From Saccharum officinarum (Eukaryota; Streptophyta; Magnoliopsida; Poales; Poaceae): a stretch of DNA of 64,000 nucleotides. Location: contig CM036170.1 in the NCBI GenBank assembly GCA_020631735.1, positions 70,943,737 through 71,007,736 on the forward strand, written 5' to 3'. Within the stretch, counting starts at the first letter, position 1, and every line of letters starts with the position of its first letter. The translations under genes and the position numbers were made by a program. Shown here one piece after another: positions 13,251-26,800 of this stretch. The notes beneath the pieces are model-generated. The model was not told the DNA's origin, did no database searches, and worked only from the letters and a program-made list of their open reading frames with translations.

Positions 13251-13534
13251 GGGATATAAGAAAAATTACCAATTTGACTCTCAACCCCGGTGTTATATTT
13301 GGTTATTTACTAAAATCCCCTTCTAGGGAAGAAGGATAGATTGTTAGTGTGGATGATTTAGAAGATATAATTAGGGGAGATGTATGGTTGAGTTTTATTT
13401 GTGTACTTGGCGGAATTTGGTATATCTTAGCCAAACCCTTTGCGTGGGCTCGCCGTGCATTTGTATGGTCTGGCGAAGCTTACTTGTCTTATAGTTTAGC
13501 TGCTTTATCTGTTTTTGGTTTTATCGCTTTCTAG
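13251..13534 (+). pseudogene. psbC: Plastid psbC (CP43) fragment inserted in nuclear DNA, copy 1
   Basis: Translated in one frame, this stretch follows an internal part of the photosystem II CP43 protein ('[20 protein letters not shown]', then '[18 protein letters not shown]'). It has in-frame stops at 13337-13339 (where a Trp codon is expected) and at 13532-13534, plus many substitutions. It lacks the start and most of the 473-aa protein, so it is a dead fragment. A mitochondrial intermediate is possible, since grass mitochondria also carry psbC pieces. Confidence 0.85.
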
Positions 13535-13749
13535 AAAAAAAAATTGTAAACTTCGCTTTTTATGAAAAGTTGGCTTATCATTTCTTTTTTGTTATTTTAT
13601 AAGCTACTTTAATTGGAGCTATCCTAATGCGTTTTGTTCTAATCACGTGTTTGCTCTCTAGCGTCCTGGGGTGGGCACCTCAGCATGCTCGTGTGGGCCA
13701 GGCCACAATCTGCTAGCAGGGTCCACGTGAAAATTCAACGAAAATCCCA

Positions 13750-13886
13750 CAGAAATATAAGCAGAAAAGAGTGGTACTCCTGCTACGTTACAATCGCTCT
13801 TTTCAGCACTGCTTTTTCAGCGAAGAAACAATATTTTACTCTAATAACAAATCAGCATTAACAGTAGCTAAATTTTAGCGAAACAA
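13750..13886. mobile_element. Probable MITE remnant upstream of the FAX3-like gene
   Basis: Ends in 'cgaaacaaatagggcc', whose complement GGCCCTATTTGTTTCG is a common terminus of grass MITEs, and contains 'acagtagctaaattttagc', typical of such elements. The left end is not defined. The same sequence is present in the second copy near 23370. Confidence 0.4.
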
Positions 13887-14365
13887 ATAGGGCCAATAAA
13901 TAGATTTACAAAGAGCAGAATAGGCATGTGCCCGGAGCAGCGGGTTTGCAGAAAAAATGGTACAGCGAACCAGACTCCAGAACCTGCTGAAAGGAGAAGC
14001 GGAGAGGATCGCAAATTCGCAACAACCAACAGATCCTCCTCGTCCTCGCAAAAGCGCCGCGATAGGCGATAGCCGAGCCCCCACGCAACAAACCACCCGC
14101 GTCTGGCCCCGCGGCGCCCCCGCCCGCTCACACCGACCGACCCACCAAAACTGGCCAAAAGCCCCCAAGAAAACCCCACAAAACTCCCCGATCCCCGTTA
14201 TCCCCCACCCGGCCACTCCCTTGGAGCCGTCCGCCCGCGGCCCGCCCATCCGCCGTCTCCACCATTCCGCCGCTCCCACCCCGGCACCCCGCCACTCGCC
14301 AGTTCGCTACCCCCTCCCGTCTCCTCCCTTCCCAAGGCGGCGCGGACGACCCGTCGCCCACCCCG

Positions 14366-16894
14366 ATGGCCGCGTCTCTCCTCCACGCCGCCACCGCCTC
14401 GCTCCAGAGCTCCACCCGCGCGGGCGCCGCCGCCTTTCACCCCCTCGCGTCCGCCCCGTCCCTTCGCCTCGCGCGCTCCTCGTTCTCGTCCAGCCGCCGC
14501 CTCGAGGTTTCGCTCCGGGCGGACTCGCCCGGTCACCGTTTCGCCGGGAGGGAGCACCCCGGGACCGCCGCGTCGTCGCCGCCCTAGCGGGGGAGCAAAC
14601 CGTGAGTCAACCCTCTCTCCGAGATCCTTGCGTCTGTTGCCGTTTCCGGCGGCGAGATTCTCGTCTTCTCAGGCGTGTTTTTTTTGTTTCTCCCTGACTG
14701 ATTCTTCGTAGCCTCTCCTGTTTTTCTCTATATATGCTGCCACAATCATTTCGGCAAAAAATGTTGATTCAGGTGCTTCATTTCACTTTCCTGAATGTAA
14801 TTCGTGTAGACTATCTGTCGTATGGTGATGCTGATTTCGATTACTGGGTTCCTCGCGATGTTTTGTTCGCTTTGTTACGGTAAATTTCACGATTTAGTCG
14901 CTTGAATGCTGGTGCTTAAATTGTCTACATCCTGGTGCTGCATCCAGGAGGGTTCAGAGGTGAGCGATGACAAGGGTAACAGCAACGGGGAGATAAAGCC
15001 CGAGGAGGCTCAGGAAGCTTGGAAGGTAATGCTGGAGCAGTTCAAGGCTGAGGCCCTGCGGATGCAGGCCCTGTCAATGCAGGCGTATGATGTCTACTCC
15101 AAGAGGACGAGGGAGGTATTGCTGGAAGCCTCTGAGAAGCTGAAGATACAGGCAGACAAAGCGCAGAAGGACCTGAGTGTGATCGCTGCCGAGGTTAGTC
15201 AGGAGGGGCAGGAATATCTGACGATGGCAGCTCGGAACTCCCCAGACTCGATCAAGGATATCACAACGACGTTCAGGGCTCTTGGAAAATTGAATTGGCC
15301 ATCAGAGTATGAGGATTATCATGTGGGCATTCCATTTGGTATGTCAATGTTCTGCATTGGTAAAATTTTCAGTGCAAATTAATTTCATTCTCTTAAGGGT
15401 TGAGAAATTGCAATGCACCGAAAAGAATGTTTTCACTAGACCATGTGATGTGTTGTACTGTCAATTAGCTGTGGACATAATTTTATGCTGACTCGAAGGG
15501 TTAAAGTTATTCTTGCACTTGCATCGTCTTCTGTAGGTACCTTTCTTACCGTAGGGGGTTTCCTCAACTTCATGCTGACTGGAAGTACATCTGCTCTCCG
15601 TTTTGGTATTGTTCTTGGCCTTGCATTGTTGGCTCTGGGAATCTCAAGTTTGAGATCACAAAGAGAAGGCGGTCGTTGGCCTCGTCTTCTCATAAAAGGG
15701 CAAGCTGGTTAGTTCATTTGAATCCATCATCCTTGCATTGCTTTGATGCATCTGTTCTTTTCATTATTTAAGAACCTTTGAAGAGCATAGTTGTGGCCCC
15801 TCAAACTTGTGCTGATATTTGTGCAATGCTTGTTTGACATGCTTTTAAGATTCATAGGTTAACATAAATATGATATGGTATATAGAAGACAAAATAGAAG
15901 GATTATTAGTGACTTCCACAATACTACTTCTGTAAAGTTTTTTCTTTCTTCTCTAGAGTTGATTGTTCTTTTCAAAAAGTTTTGTGTTATATTTGTGCAG
16001 CTAACAATGCTCCTTTTGTGGTCGAATCTTAGTGTTTCTTCCTAAATTCTTGCGCTGTTAGTGCAAGTGTCAAATCCACTGTTTTGGCAGCCATTTGCAG
16101 TGACGCCATATATGTCTACTGTTCCATTATGCAACATAGGATTAAACTTTCATTTATCCAACTACAAAAGTTATATAGGGTAATTTCTATAAGGTTTTGT
16201 ATCATCTGCATCTCAAAGGTTGTACCTTATGATGAATTTGGTTAATTGATAGTGTAAAGCAAACAGGTATGTAAATTTAAAATATTTCCTTCAGACTTTC
16301 TGTCCAAGTTGGGCTTAAGAATTGCTCTTGTTCTTTATCCAAAATTGTCCTAAAATTCCTGCATTTGATATTCATCCTCAATATTTTAGTTGGATGAAAG
16401 TTTAAGTCCAGCATGTTCTGTCGTTTTTTCTCCATTTTATTATAGAAAACATTTGAACACGTTGGGTTTATTTGATGAGACTGGATGTCATGATACAAAG
16501 TTATTGGTCGGGTACATAACATCTAGGCTTTCAGTTTTTTTCCCCCATAATCTAACTGCTAAGTGTTATAATGGTTTATACTTATAAATAATGCTTGATT
16601 CATCACATATTTAGTTATCATCTTGAGAGTACAGATTTGATTATTAAATTATCATTTGTATTCTGATAACTCATAACATTGTAAGGGTTTAAATAGCTAT
16701 TTATTGATGTGTTTCACTTGTTGCATGCAGCAATAGCTAGTGTCATCTTCTTCAGGGAGTTTTCAGTTCTTCTCCAGGTAAACTTTCTAGCAGTGTCATT
16801 AAGTATCAAATTTATGATGTTCACAGTTTAATTTTGCCCATCTTTCCACCCTATAGAATGGCTGGTTCCCAAAAATCTTCATGGTTCTTCTCAG
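14366..16894 (+). pseudogene. FAX3: FATTY ACID EXPORT 3-like gene, copy 1: frameshift in exon 1, last exon missing at the gap
   Basis: Exons: 14366-14601, 14948-15338 (by alignment with copy 2), 15537-15707, 16731-16777, 16857-16894. The sixth exon is absent because the copy stops at the N gap. Exon 1 lacks one G in the run near 14551, so its reading frame hits a stop at 14585-14587; copy 2 has the extra G and reads through. Exon 3, in contrast, is intact here (five Gs in 'gtagggggtttcc') and broken in copy 2. The two copies complement each other, which argues that these are sequence errors in one gene rather than true mutations. Confidence 0.8.
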
Positions 16895-17528
16895 GTTAGT
16901 ACACATTGGACCTTTTAAATTGCTTCCATTATTCTCATTCTACACCCAAATAAACATGCAGCGATTTGTGATGATATTACATGGGCTCATCACATGTTTA
17001 TGTGCCTGAACCTGCACTTGTGTTGCCTGCAAGGCCCACAAAATGTTTTTGTGTTTCTTAGTTTTTGTGATTAGAAGGGTGCGCAATTCAGTGTACAACC
17101 GTACATGACTTTTTTTTTTGATGAATGTACAATTTTTCCTTTTCTTTTTTTTATTTCAACTTTACTGTGATCTTCTGATAGATCACCTCTCAGTTATACT
17201 GCCGATCTGTGATCCTTCCAGAACCGTACTATCACCTAAAAATGATCCGTTTGATCCAGCAACGTTGTCTCTTTACTCCCTGCCATGGTGCACTTATTAA
17301 AACTGCTGCCCACTTTTACTTTTTTACATCTGGAGAATATGACTAAGTCAGGGCTATTGTGTTCTGATTTTGAAGGTTTTTCCTGTTTATAACCTGTGCG
17401 GTCTGTTAGGTTTTCAGGCCTGGTTCCCTTATAAACTAGGCCATTCTATTCTTCTTAATTGAAAGGCAGAGCTCCTGTCATTACGTTAAAAAAAATGACT
17501 AAGAAATTGATTTTTACTTGATTCTTGA

Positions 17529-17628
17529 NNNNNNNNNNNNNNNNNNNNNNNNNNNNNNNNNNNNNNNNNNNNNNNNNNNNNNNNNNNNNNNNNNNNNNNN
17601 NNNNNNNNNNNNNNNNNNNNNNNNNNNN
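17529..17628. other. Assembly gap of exactly 100 Ns
   Basis: A run of 100 N, the usual placeholder for a gap of unknown size. It separates the two copies of the 9,383-bp direct repeat. Confidence 1.
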
Positions 17629-17686
17629 TATGTTATAAACAAATGTTGCAAATTTGTTAAACTTGTAGTTGCCTTGCTTGTTTCAG

Positions 17687-20600
17687 ATTCGTGTTAGTGA
17701 CAACGAGTGGCAGAAATATCCACATGTATTGCGGTGGATGGACTACGTTCAGGTCTAAGATCAACATTTCTTTTTATTCATACTGAATCATACTATCTGT
17801 TGCCCATATGAAATATGCGCTCATTCTGTAGAACAAAAGGATCAAATGAATATAAATCTTCTTGTCATGGTTCCATGTGTTACTTGCCTTTAGAATTTCT
17901 TATCAACCCAAGAGTTGAAAACGAGGTCCACATTAACTCTCTCTTCGTGTCCCCAGACCCTATGGTGATTCTTGGACTGTTCACTGTTGACTATTCTCTA
18001 ATATTATTAATTTAACATTTCAGAGATGCTTCCTCTCACTTCTGGACTCCTCCCAACAATATTTGAAGTCAAAATTAGCCATTGTGTAATACATTGGAAG
18101 TGCAAAAGTACAGTGTTGTCTGCTACGATAATATTCAGAATCTCTTACAAAACTTGTATCTTATTTCTATTAATATGCCAGTGATTTTGTTCTGACAAGT
18201 TTCTTGTTGTGTATTTTTTTTTTACAAATACTGCCATGTGTAATTAAAAGGATTCTCATTGATGCCATCTTTCATTTTCCTCTCTGGGAGCACTCACTAT
18301 GGTGTCTCACGTCAATCTTTGATATCTGATGCAGAACACTGTTGGTTCTGGTACAACATTGCAAAAGATAAATGTGGCCATGTCTGTCTTTGATCCACCT
18401 TCTGTAAGTAACTTGTTGGGGGTGTGCTGGAAATCTTTTATTCTTTTGTCATACTTATACTACTGAATTCCTTTATTTAACCTTGATTTCAAGTTGAACT
18501 GGAAATTATGGAATCTCAACTTTTTTCATCGAATATGCTGGAGAGCTGTGTATCATTGCATTAGGGAGGGAGGTTTTAGAAATATAACCCATCCACACTT
18601 AGTTGACATGCGTGCTGGGTACATATGGGAAAGCACTACCAACAAAACACTCAGCCACTACACCCTAGGAATCAGAACTCTGTTTACATGTTGCTTCTGT
18701 TTATAGTGTTTAAATTTTTTTGTATGTGTCTTCCTGCTTTGTTCGTTAAATTTGTACCTTCCCATTCTGCATTGGTACAAAATTGCTTCCATGCTACTAT
18801 GGCACTAGTAAAATACCCACTGACATGTATGTATTGGTCACCTTCAAAACATTTCAGAAAGAGGTTGTATTAAGATATTTGAAGTAATTGTACCTTTCCT
18901 TTTTCTGCTTGTCAGCATCCAAAGAAAGCTGATAAAGGAGATGCTGAATCAAGTTCAAAGAAAGCCATTTCCGGACAGAAGACTGCTGACAAGTCAAATG
19001 GAAGTGTTGACTCAAAGAAACTGCAGGGGAGGTAGTTTGTTTTGCCCCATCAAGCAAATTCTCGTTACTTTTCACACTTATTACCAGCACTTCTGGATCA
19101 GTACATGGAGATATTTGCAGGATCATGCTGGCCTCAGTATTGCATATTAAGTTCATTGCAATTTTGTGATTATGTAGTTACATGTGCACTGTATCACAAA
19201 GTTTGATGGGCTGTAAATGTGCTACTCTTATTGTTTGCTACTAGTTTATGACACGTTCGGTCATTTACAGTTTTTTTGATAGCATTGCTGATTTCATGTT
19301 CAGGCACCATTTATTCTAAGTGACTACTGTCTCGTACAAGTTGCCCTTTTTTTTTGATAAGTTTGTGGCTTTCTTTCTTTGTTGACTTTAGACTAAGCCT
19401 CCTGAAAATAAGGAGAATCCTACTGCTGCGGGGAACAACAAAACCTCTGGGGAGAAAAAGAAAGTGCAAGAGAAGTCAGCAGGAAAAACAACAGAGAAAG
19501 CTCCAGAGAAAGTTGCAGACAAGGAATCAGAGTGCAATATCAGTATCCTGAATATACAGGTTGGCCTTATCCGTAAAGCATGGAAGCACCCATCTGCTGA
19601 CAGGTGCTGTATTTTCACTCTTCTGCAACACTTAGAATTTCTCTCAGTACTTCTGTTGTAGTATTCAACCTAACATTCTGATTGATGATGGATCAGCCTT
19701 TTGGTTGAGGAGATAGATTTGGGAGATGGTAATGTGCGTCAAGTTGTTAGTGGTCTTGCGAAGTACTGCAGCCCAGATGATCTTACTGTGAGTAGTTAGC
19801 TGCAAGAAGGAACTCAAATTGTTTTCAACCATTTTTGCTCTCTCTTAAATTGCCTGACCTATGTTGCTGTGTTTTGCTATAAACACCTGTCATTTTCCTC
19901 TTTCAGAATCGGCATGTTGTCTTGATCACGAATGTGAAGCCTGGGAAGCTGCGGGATGTTATGTCTGCTGGATTGGTATGCCCTATCTATTATAATTGCA
20001 TTTGTGTAGCCCAGGAAAAAAATTTTGGTTGTTATTAGGCTATTTGGTTTATTGAAATTTCCCAAAATACTACTCTGTCCATTTAAATTTACAAGGCATT
20101 TTACACATAAACCAATAAAACATTCAGAATGCGACCCCACCTCATTATTATCCAAAAAGACTATTTAATGTATATGGATATAAGCATGATGTAAAGTTAG
20201 AGGTGAAGTAATTATCTGGGGTAATATATAGGGAAGAACTCATGCATTTTGCATTGGAATAAGAAGTATTTCTTGTATTTTTTTTTTCTCGAGCATGCAA
20301 GAGAGCTGCGTATCACTAAATTAAGAAGGCAGTGTTCTAAGAAGACTCAAACAAGCCCATTAGGTCATGGTTTTACATTAATGATTAGCCGGTAGAAATA
20401 TTCCTTGTATTGTGCACATAATATATGGCCTAATATAATAATTTCTATTGGCGGAGTACCATGTTGGACTACAAGCTTCAAACAAGTCTTACTATTGCCT
20501 AACGCTAGAAATAGGTAACTTCGCAGTGTAGCATTTTTCACTAAAGAAAGTTTAATAAAGTAATAAAGAACTCTATAAATGTCTATTTCTAATTTGAAAT

Positions 20601-21692
20601 GTTTATCATGCAGTAAAGTTTCTGAAGTGGAACACTGAGTTAGTCAATTATATCTCTTCTGTTATATGGTTCCACAGTATCTTGTTATCTTGTCAGCAAA
20701 GTAGTACCATTGAACTAAAGTTTCTTAACTCCTGGTCCAAACTGTACGTGCACTTCTATTATTGGGAGGTTTTTATTTATTGAGATGTTTGTTTTGGCAT
20801 CAATCTTCTGCCCAGGTCCTGTGTGCTTCAACTGAAGATCATAATGCTGTGGAGCCTTTGATTCCTCCAGAAGGAGCCAAGATTGGAGAACACATTTCAT
20901 TTGCTGGGTCAGTATATAATCTATTTAAAGGCTCATTTGTGCAGATAGCATTTATATTCTGTCTAGCTGTTATACTCATGAATATGTTAGTCAAGCTGTA
21001 AGAACTTAGTTTCTCATAAGAACAATGTTTATAGAACTTACAAGTGTAATCTGAATGAACTCATGCATGAGTTTTCTTCCACCATATTAGGAATCATATA
21101 TTGCAAGTCAGCTTGATTCACATTTTGTTTGGGCTCATGGTATCTTGTAGAATAAAGATCGTGTATGCTTGTGTTCACTTCTGAAATAAAAGGTTTATCG
21201 CTCTTTTCAATTTTATTTGAGTTGTCTCTCTGGGGCTATAATTTGTATTGCCCTGCATTTTAACAACAATCTTTTTTATCAGTTATGTTCTGGTTGTTTT
21301 TCTAATTAAATTGTTATCCGTGTGTAGGTTTGATGGGAAGCCTGAAGATGTTCTAAATCCAAAGAAAAAGCAGCTGGACAAGATTACCCCGGTACATTTC
21401 TATGACCAATTTGATATGATGTAACATCATTGTCATTGGATGTTCTTGGCTAACATAACATACCCAGTTATCAGATCTTGACAATTCAATACCATGTTTG
21501 TTTTTATTTGATGAATGATGTCACTTATTCCTACTGTGCAAAGTTTACCACTATGGCGCTAACCTCATTGTTTATGCATCCAGCATCTTCGTACCGACCG
21601 ACGAGAATGGAATTGCAACATTCAAAGGTGTACCCTTTACTACATCGGCTGGCCCATGTAGATCTTCGATTTGCAACGGAAATGTTAAGTGA
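17687..21692 (+). pseudogene. tRNA-binding protein gene, copy 2: first two coding exons missing, two frameshifts
   Basis: Exons: 17687-17752, 18335-18403, 18916-19031, 19392-19603, 19697-19787, 19907-19975, 20816-20907, 21328-21391, 21584-21692. The first two coding exons, with the start codon, are not present after the gap. Exon 18916-19031 is one base short (a missing C in 'aaacctgcag'), which shifts the frame. The last exon carries four extra bases near 21597, so its frame would stop at 21659-21661 and lose the conserved EMAP-II-type tail. One substitution in the first visible exon changes Ser to Asn. Probably the other contig end of the same gene. Confidence 0.8.
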
Positions 21693-22733
21693 GCAGCTCA
21701 TTAGACATGGTTGCATAGATTGACACGTCAAACTTATGCAGGGTGTCTGTACCATTTTGTCATACATCATGTTTTGCCCATATTTAGTGTTGTTAAATTT
21801 GAACAGAGTTACACTATCTATAAGCAATTTTCTACTAATGGTTGGGCGCAGAGTTTGCTTTTGAGTAATACTATCACACACAAATCAAATATCCTTGAGT
21901 CACACAGGTCCAGTTCTGTGTTGGGCAAGATATCTGAGACTTAACCAAAGATACTTTGATTGGCGTATGAGGAGGTAGTTACAGGTGGCTTCAGAAAAAC
22001 TAGAACCAATACCTTGCTTGGTTGGAGAATTTTGCATCAATGCCTTTCTTATGGAGCTCCATCTGGTTTCCCTGTATCAAATGTTGCATCATAATTGCCA
22101 GAAGCAATGCGTGCTTGGAATCTGTTTCTTTGCTGCACGGGCACGGTCATGGCACAATGGCAGCACCACCCACGAGGAGTTATGAAGATCGTGATGTTTC
22201 TGTTCAAGGACAAGGAAAACTTCTCGATGTCTTCTGTGAAAAGCCACATTTCACCTTTTTTTAACCAAAAGTCACAAATGTAACACGGAGTATACGACTG
22301 TAGTCTTTAGTTTCTCCAGCTTGGTAATTTGGGTATTCGGCAAGGTACTTGCGCTTTCATTTCTGATCCTTACCAACGGTTACTGAATTGCAATTCAATA
22401 GCTTACCGTACCGTACATTTTGATTTTTGAAGCTGGACGTTGGTGCGGTCTGTGTAGTGTGTAGACATGTGGTCGTTCGCCATGTCCAAGCAACCAGAGA
22501 TCAGCACATGCCGCTTTTTAAGGATCTATGCTTATGATCTTTGGTGGCAAGCAGGCAGCCATTACCACGTTTATTTCTCCTTTTGCCCAGTAAGTACTGT
22601 TTCACGAACAGTGCTTCTTCAACTGGACAAGCTGCATTTTGCTGTATTTTAATATCTATATACCATGCTAGTCTAGAGCTATCTGTATTGTTTATCCTTA
22701 TGAAATTTGATATAAAATCGAATGTAGAAGAAA

Positions 22734-23017
22734 GGGATATAAGAAAAATTACCAATTTGACCCTCAACCCCGGTGTTATATTTGGTTATTTACTAAAATC
22801 CCCTTCTAGGGAAGAAGGATAGATTGTTAGTGTGGATGATTTAGAAGATATAATTAGGGGAGATGTATGGTTGAGTTTTATTTGTGTACTTGGCGGAATT
22901 TGGTATATCTTAGCCAAACCCTTTGCGTGGGCTCGCCGTGCATTTGTATGGTCTGGCGAAGCTTACTTTTCTTATAGTTTAGCTGCTTTATCTGTTTTTG
23001 GTTTTATCGCTTTCTAG
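22734..23017 (+). pseudogene. psbC: Plastid psbC fragment, copy 2
   Basis: Same insertion as at 13251-13534, repeated in the second contig end. It shares the two in-frame stops and differs by a few bases, for example a Leu-to-Phe change in the 'YLSYSL' region and a silent C/T change near 22761. Confidence 0.85.
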
Positions 23018-23847
23018 AAAAAAAAATTGTAAACTTCGCTTTTTATGAAAAGTTGGCTTATCATTTCTTTTTTTGTTATTTTATAAGCTACTTTAATTGG
23101 AGCTATCCTAATGCGTTTTGTTCTAATCACGTGTTTGCTCTCTAGCGTCCTGGGTGGGCACCTCAGCATGCTCGTGTGGCCAGGCCACAATCTGCTAGCA
23201 GGGTCCACGTGAAAATTCAACGAAAATCCCACAGAAATATAAGCAGAAAAGAGTGGTACTCCTGCTACGTTACAATCGCTCTTTTCAGCACTGCTTTTTC
23301 AGCGAAGAAACAATATTTTACTCTAATAACAAATCAGCATTAACAGTAGCTAAATTTTAGCGAAACAAATAGGGCCAATAAATAGATTTACAAAGAGCAG
23401 AATAGGCATGTGCCCGGAGCAGCGGGTTTGCAGAAAAAATGGTACAGCGAACCAGACTCCAGAACCTGCTGAAAGGAGAAGCGGAGAGGATCGCAAATTC
23501 GCAACAACCAACAGATCCTCCTCGTCCTCGCAAAAGCGCCGCGATAGGCGATAGCCGAGCCCCCACGCAACAAACCACCCGCGTCTGGCCCCGCGGCGCC
23601 CCCGCCCGCTCACACCGACCGACCCACCAAAACTGGCCAAAAGCCCCCAAGAAAACCCCACAAAACTCCCCGATCCCCGTTATCCCCCACCCGGCCACTC
23701 CCTTGGAGCCGTCCGCCCGCGGCCCGCCCATCCGCCGTCTCCACCATTCCGCCGCTCCCACCCCGGCACCCCGCCACTCGCCAGTTCGCTACCCCCTCCC
23801 GTCTCCTCCCTTCCCAAGGCGGCGCGGACGACCCGTCGCCCACCCCG

Positions 23848-26800
23848 ATGGCCGCGTCTCTCCTCCACGCCGCCACCGCCTCGCTCCAGAGCTCCACCCG
23901 CGCGGGCGCCGCCGCCTTTCACCCCCTCGCGTCCGCCCCGTCCCTTCGCCTCGCGCGCTCCTCGTTCTCGTCCAGCCGCCGCCTCGAGGTTTCGCTCCGG
24001 GCGGACTCGCCCGGTCACCGTTTCGCCGGGAGGGGAGCACCCCGGGACCGCCGCGTCGTCGCCGCCCTAGCGGGGGAGCAAACCGTGAGTCAACCCTCTC
24101 TCCGAGATCCTTGCGTCTGTTGCCGTTTCCGGCGGCGAGATTCTCGTCTTCTCAGGCGTGTTTTTTTTGTTTCTCCCTGACTGATTCTTCGTAGCCTCTC
24201 CTGTTTTTCTCTATATATGCTGCCACAATCATTTCGGCAAAAAATGTTGATTCAGGTGCTTCATTTCACTTTCCTGAATGTAATTCGTGTAGACTATCTG
24301 TCGTATGGTGATGCTGATTTCGATTACTGGGTTCCTCGCGATGTTTTGTTCGCTTTGTTACGGTAAATTTCACGATTTAGTCGCTTGAATGCTGGTGCTT
24401 AAATTGTCTACATCCTGGTGCTGCATCCAGGAGGGTTCAGAGGTGAGCGATGACAAGGGTAACAGCAACGGGGAGATAAAGCCCGAGGAGGCTCAGGAAG
24501 CTTGGAAGGTAATGCTGGAGCAGTTCAAGGCTGAGGCCCTGCGGATGCAGGCCCTGTCAATGCAGGCGTATGATGTCTACTCCAAGAGGACGAGGGAGGT
24601 ATTGCTGGAAGCCTCTGAGAAGCTGAAGATACAGGCAGACAAAGCGCAGAAGGACCTGAGTGTGATCGCTGCCGAGGTTAGTCAGGAGGGGCAGGAATAT
24701 CTGACGATGGCAGCTCGGAACTCCCCAGACTCGATCAAGGATATCACAACGACGTTCAGGGCTCTTGGAAAATTGAATTGGCCATCAGAGTATGAGGATT
24801 ATCATGTGGGCATTCCATTTGGTATGTCAATGTTCTGCATTGGTAAAATTTTCAGTGCAAATTAATTTCATTCTCTTAAGGGTTGAGAAATTGCAATGCA
24901 CCGAAAAGAATGTTTTCACTAGACCATGTGATGTGTTGTACTGTCAATTAGCTGTGGACATAATTTTATGCTGACTCGAAGGGTTAAAGTTATTCTTGCA
25001 CTTGCATCGTCTTCTGTAGGTACCTTTCTTACCGTAGGGGTTTCCTCAACTTCATGCTGACTGGAAGTACATCTGCTCTCCGTTTTGGTATTGTTCTTGG
25101 CCTTGCATTGTTGGCTCTGGGAATCTCAAGTTTGAGATCACAAAGAGAAGGCGGTCGTTGGCCTCGTCTTCTCATAAAAGGGCAAGCTGGTTAGTTCATT
25201 TGAATCCATCATCCTTGCATTGCTTTGATGCATCTGTTCTTTTCATTATTTAAGAACCTTTGAAGAGCATAGTTGTGGCCCCTCAAACTTGTGCTGATAT
25301 TTGTGCAATGCTTGTTTGACATGCTTTTAAGATTCATAGGTTAACATAAATATGATATGGTATATAGAAGACAAAATAGAAGGATTATTAGTGACTTCCA
25401 CAATACTACTTCTGTAAAGTTTTTTCTTTCTTCTCTAGAGTTGATTGTTCTTTTCAAAAAGTTTTGTGTTATATTTGTGCAGCTAACAATGCTCCTTTTG
25501 TGGTCGAATCTTAGTGTTTCTTCCTAAATTCTTGCGCTGTTAGTGCAAGTGTCAAATCCACTGTTTTGGCAGCCATTTGCAGTGACGCCATATATGTCTA
25601 CTGTTCCATTATGCAACATAGGATTAAACTTTCATTTATCCAACTACAAAAGTTATATAGGGTAATTTCTATAAGGTTTTGTATCATCTGCATCTCAAAG
25701 GTTGTACCTTATGATGAATTTGGTTAATTGATAGTGTAAAGCAAACAGGTATGTAAATTTAAAATATTTCCTTCAGACTTTCTGTCCAAGTTGGGCTTAA
25801 GAATTGCTCTTGTTCTTTATCCAAAATTGTCCTAAAATTCCTGCATTTGATATTCATCCTCAATATTTTAGTTGGATGAAAGTTTAAGTCCAGCATGTTC
25901 TGTCGTTTTTTCTCCATTTTATTATAGAAAACATTTGAACACGTTGGGTTTATTTGATGAGACTGGATGTCATGATACAAAGTTATTGGTCGGGTACATA
26001 ACATCTAGGCTTTCAGTTTTTTTCCCCCCATAATCTAACTGCTAAGTGTTATAATGGTTTATACTTATAAATAATGCTTGATTCATCACATATTTAGTTA
26101 TCATCTTGAGAGTACAGATTTGATTATTAAATTATCATTTGTATTCTGATAACTCATAACATTGTAAGGGTTTAAATAGCTATTTATTGATGTGTTTCAC
26201 TTGTTGCATGCAGCAATAGCTAGTGTCATCTTCTTCAGGGAGTTTTCAGTTCTTCTCCAGGTAAACTTTCTAGCAGTGTCATTAAGTATCAAATTTATGA
26301 TGTTCACAGTTTAATTTTGCCCATCTTTCCACCCTATAGAATGGCTGGTTCCCAAAAATCTTCATGGTTCTTCTCAGGTTAGTACACATTGGACCTTTTA
26401 AATTGCTTCCATTATTCTCATTCTACACCCAAATAAACATGCAGCGATTTGTGATGATATTACATGGGCTCATCACATGTTTATGTGCCTGAACCTGCAC
26501 TTGTGTTGCCTGCAAGGCCCACAAAATGTTTTTGTGTTTCTTAGTTTTTGTGATTAGAAGGGTGCGCAATTCAGTGTACAACCGTACATGACTTTTTTTT
26601 TGATGAATGTACAATTTTTCCTTTTCTTTTTTTTTATTTCAACTTTACTGTGATCTTCTGATAGATCACCTCTCAGTTATACTGCCGATCTGTGATCCTT
26701 CCAGAACCGTACTATCACCTAAAAATGATCCGTTTGATCCAGCAACGTTGTCTCTTTACTCCCTGCCATGGTGCACTTATTAAAACTGCTGCCCACTTTT

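Larger units (their letters stand above)
8146..17528 (+). repeat. First copy of a 9,383-bp near-identical direct repeat, ending at the N gap
   Basis: This interval matches 17629-27011 with only scattered substitutions and 1-4 base indels; the two spans have the same net length. It starts inside an intron of the tRNA-binding protein gene and ends inside the last intron of the FAX3-like gene. The copy ends directly at the 100-N gap and the second copy starts directly after it. This geometry fits overlapping contig ends. Confidence 0.95.

Noticed and set aside
13349..13534. Small membrane-protein-like ORF as a new gene
   Set aside because: It reads as part of psbC, begins without an ATG and is bounded by stops in the psbC frame, so it is a transferred plastid fragment.
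13957..14697. 246-codon Pro/Arg-rich ORF over the FAX3 first exon (and its copy at 23439-24194)
   Set aside because: It overlaps exon 1 of the FAX3-like gene in another frame and is driven by GC-rich composition; it runs through the splice donor and has no domain.
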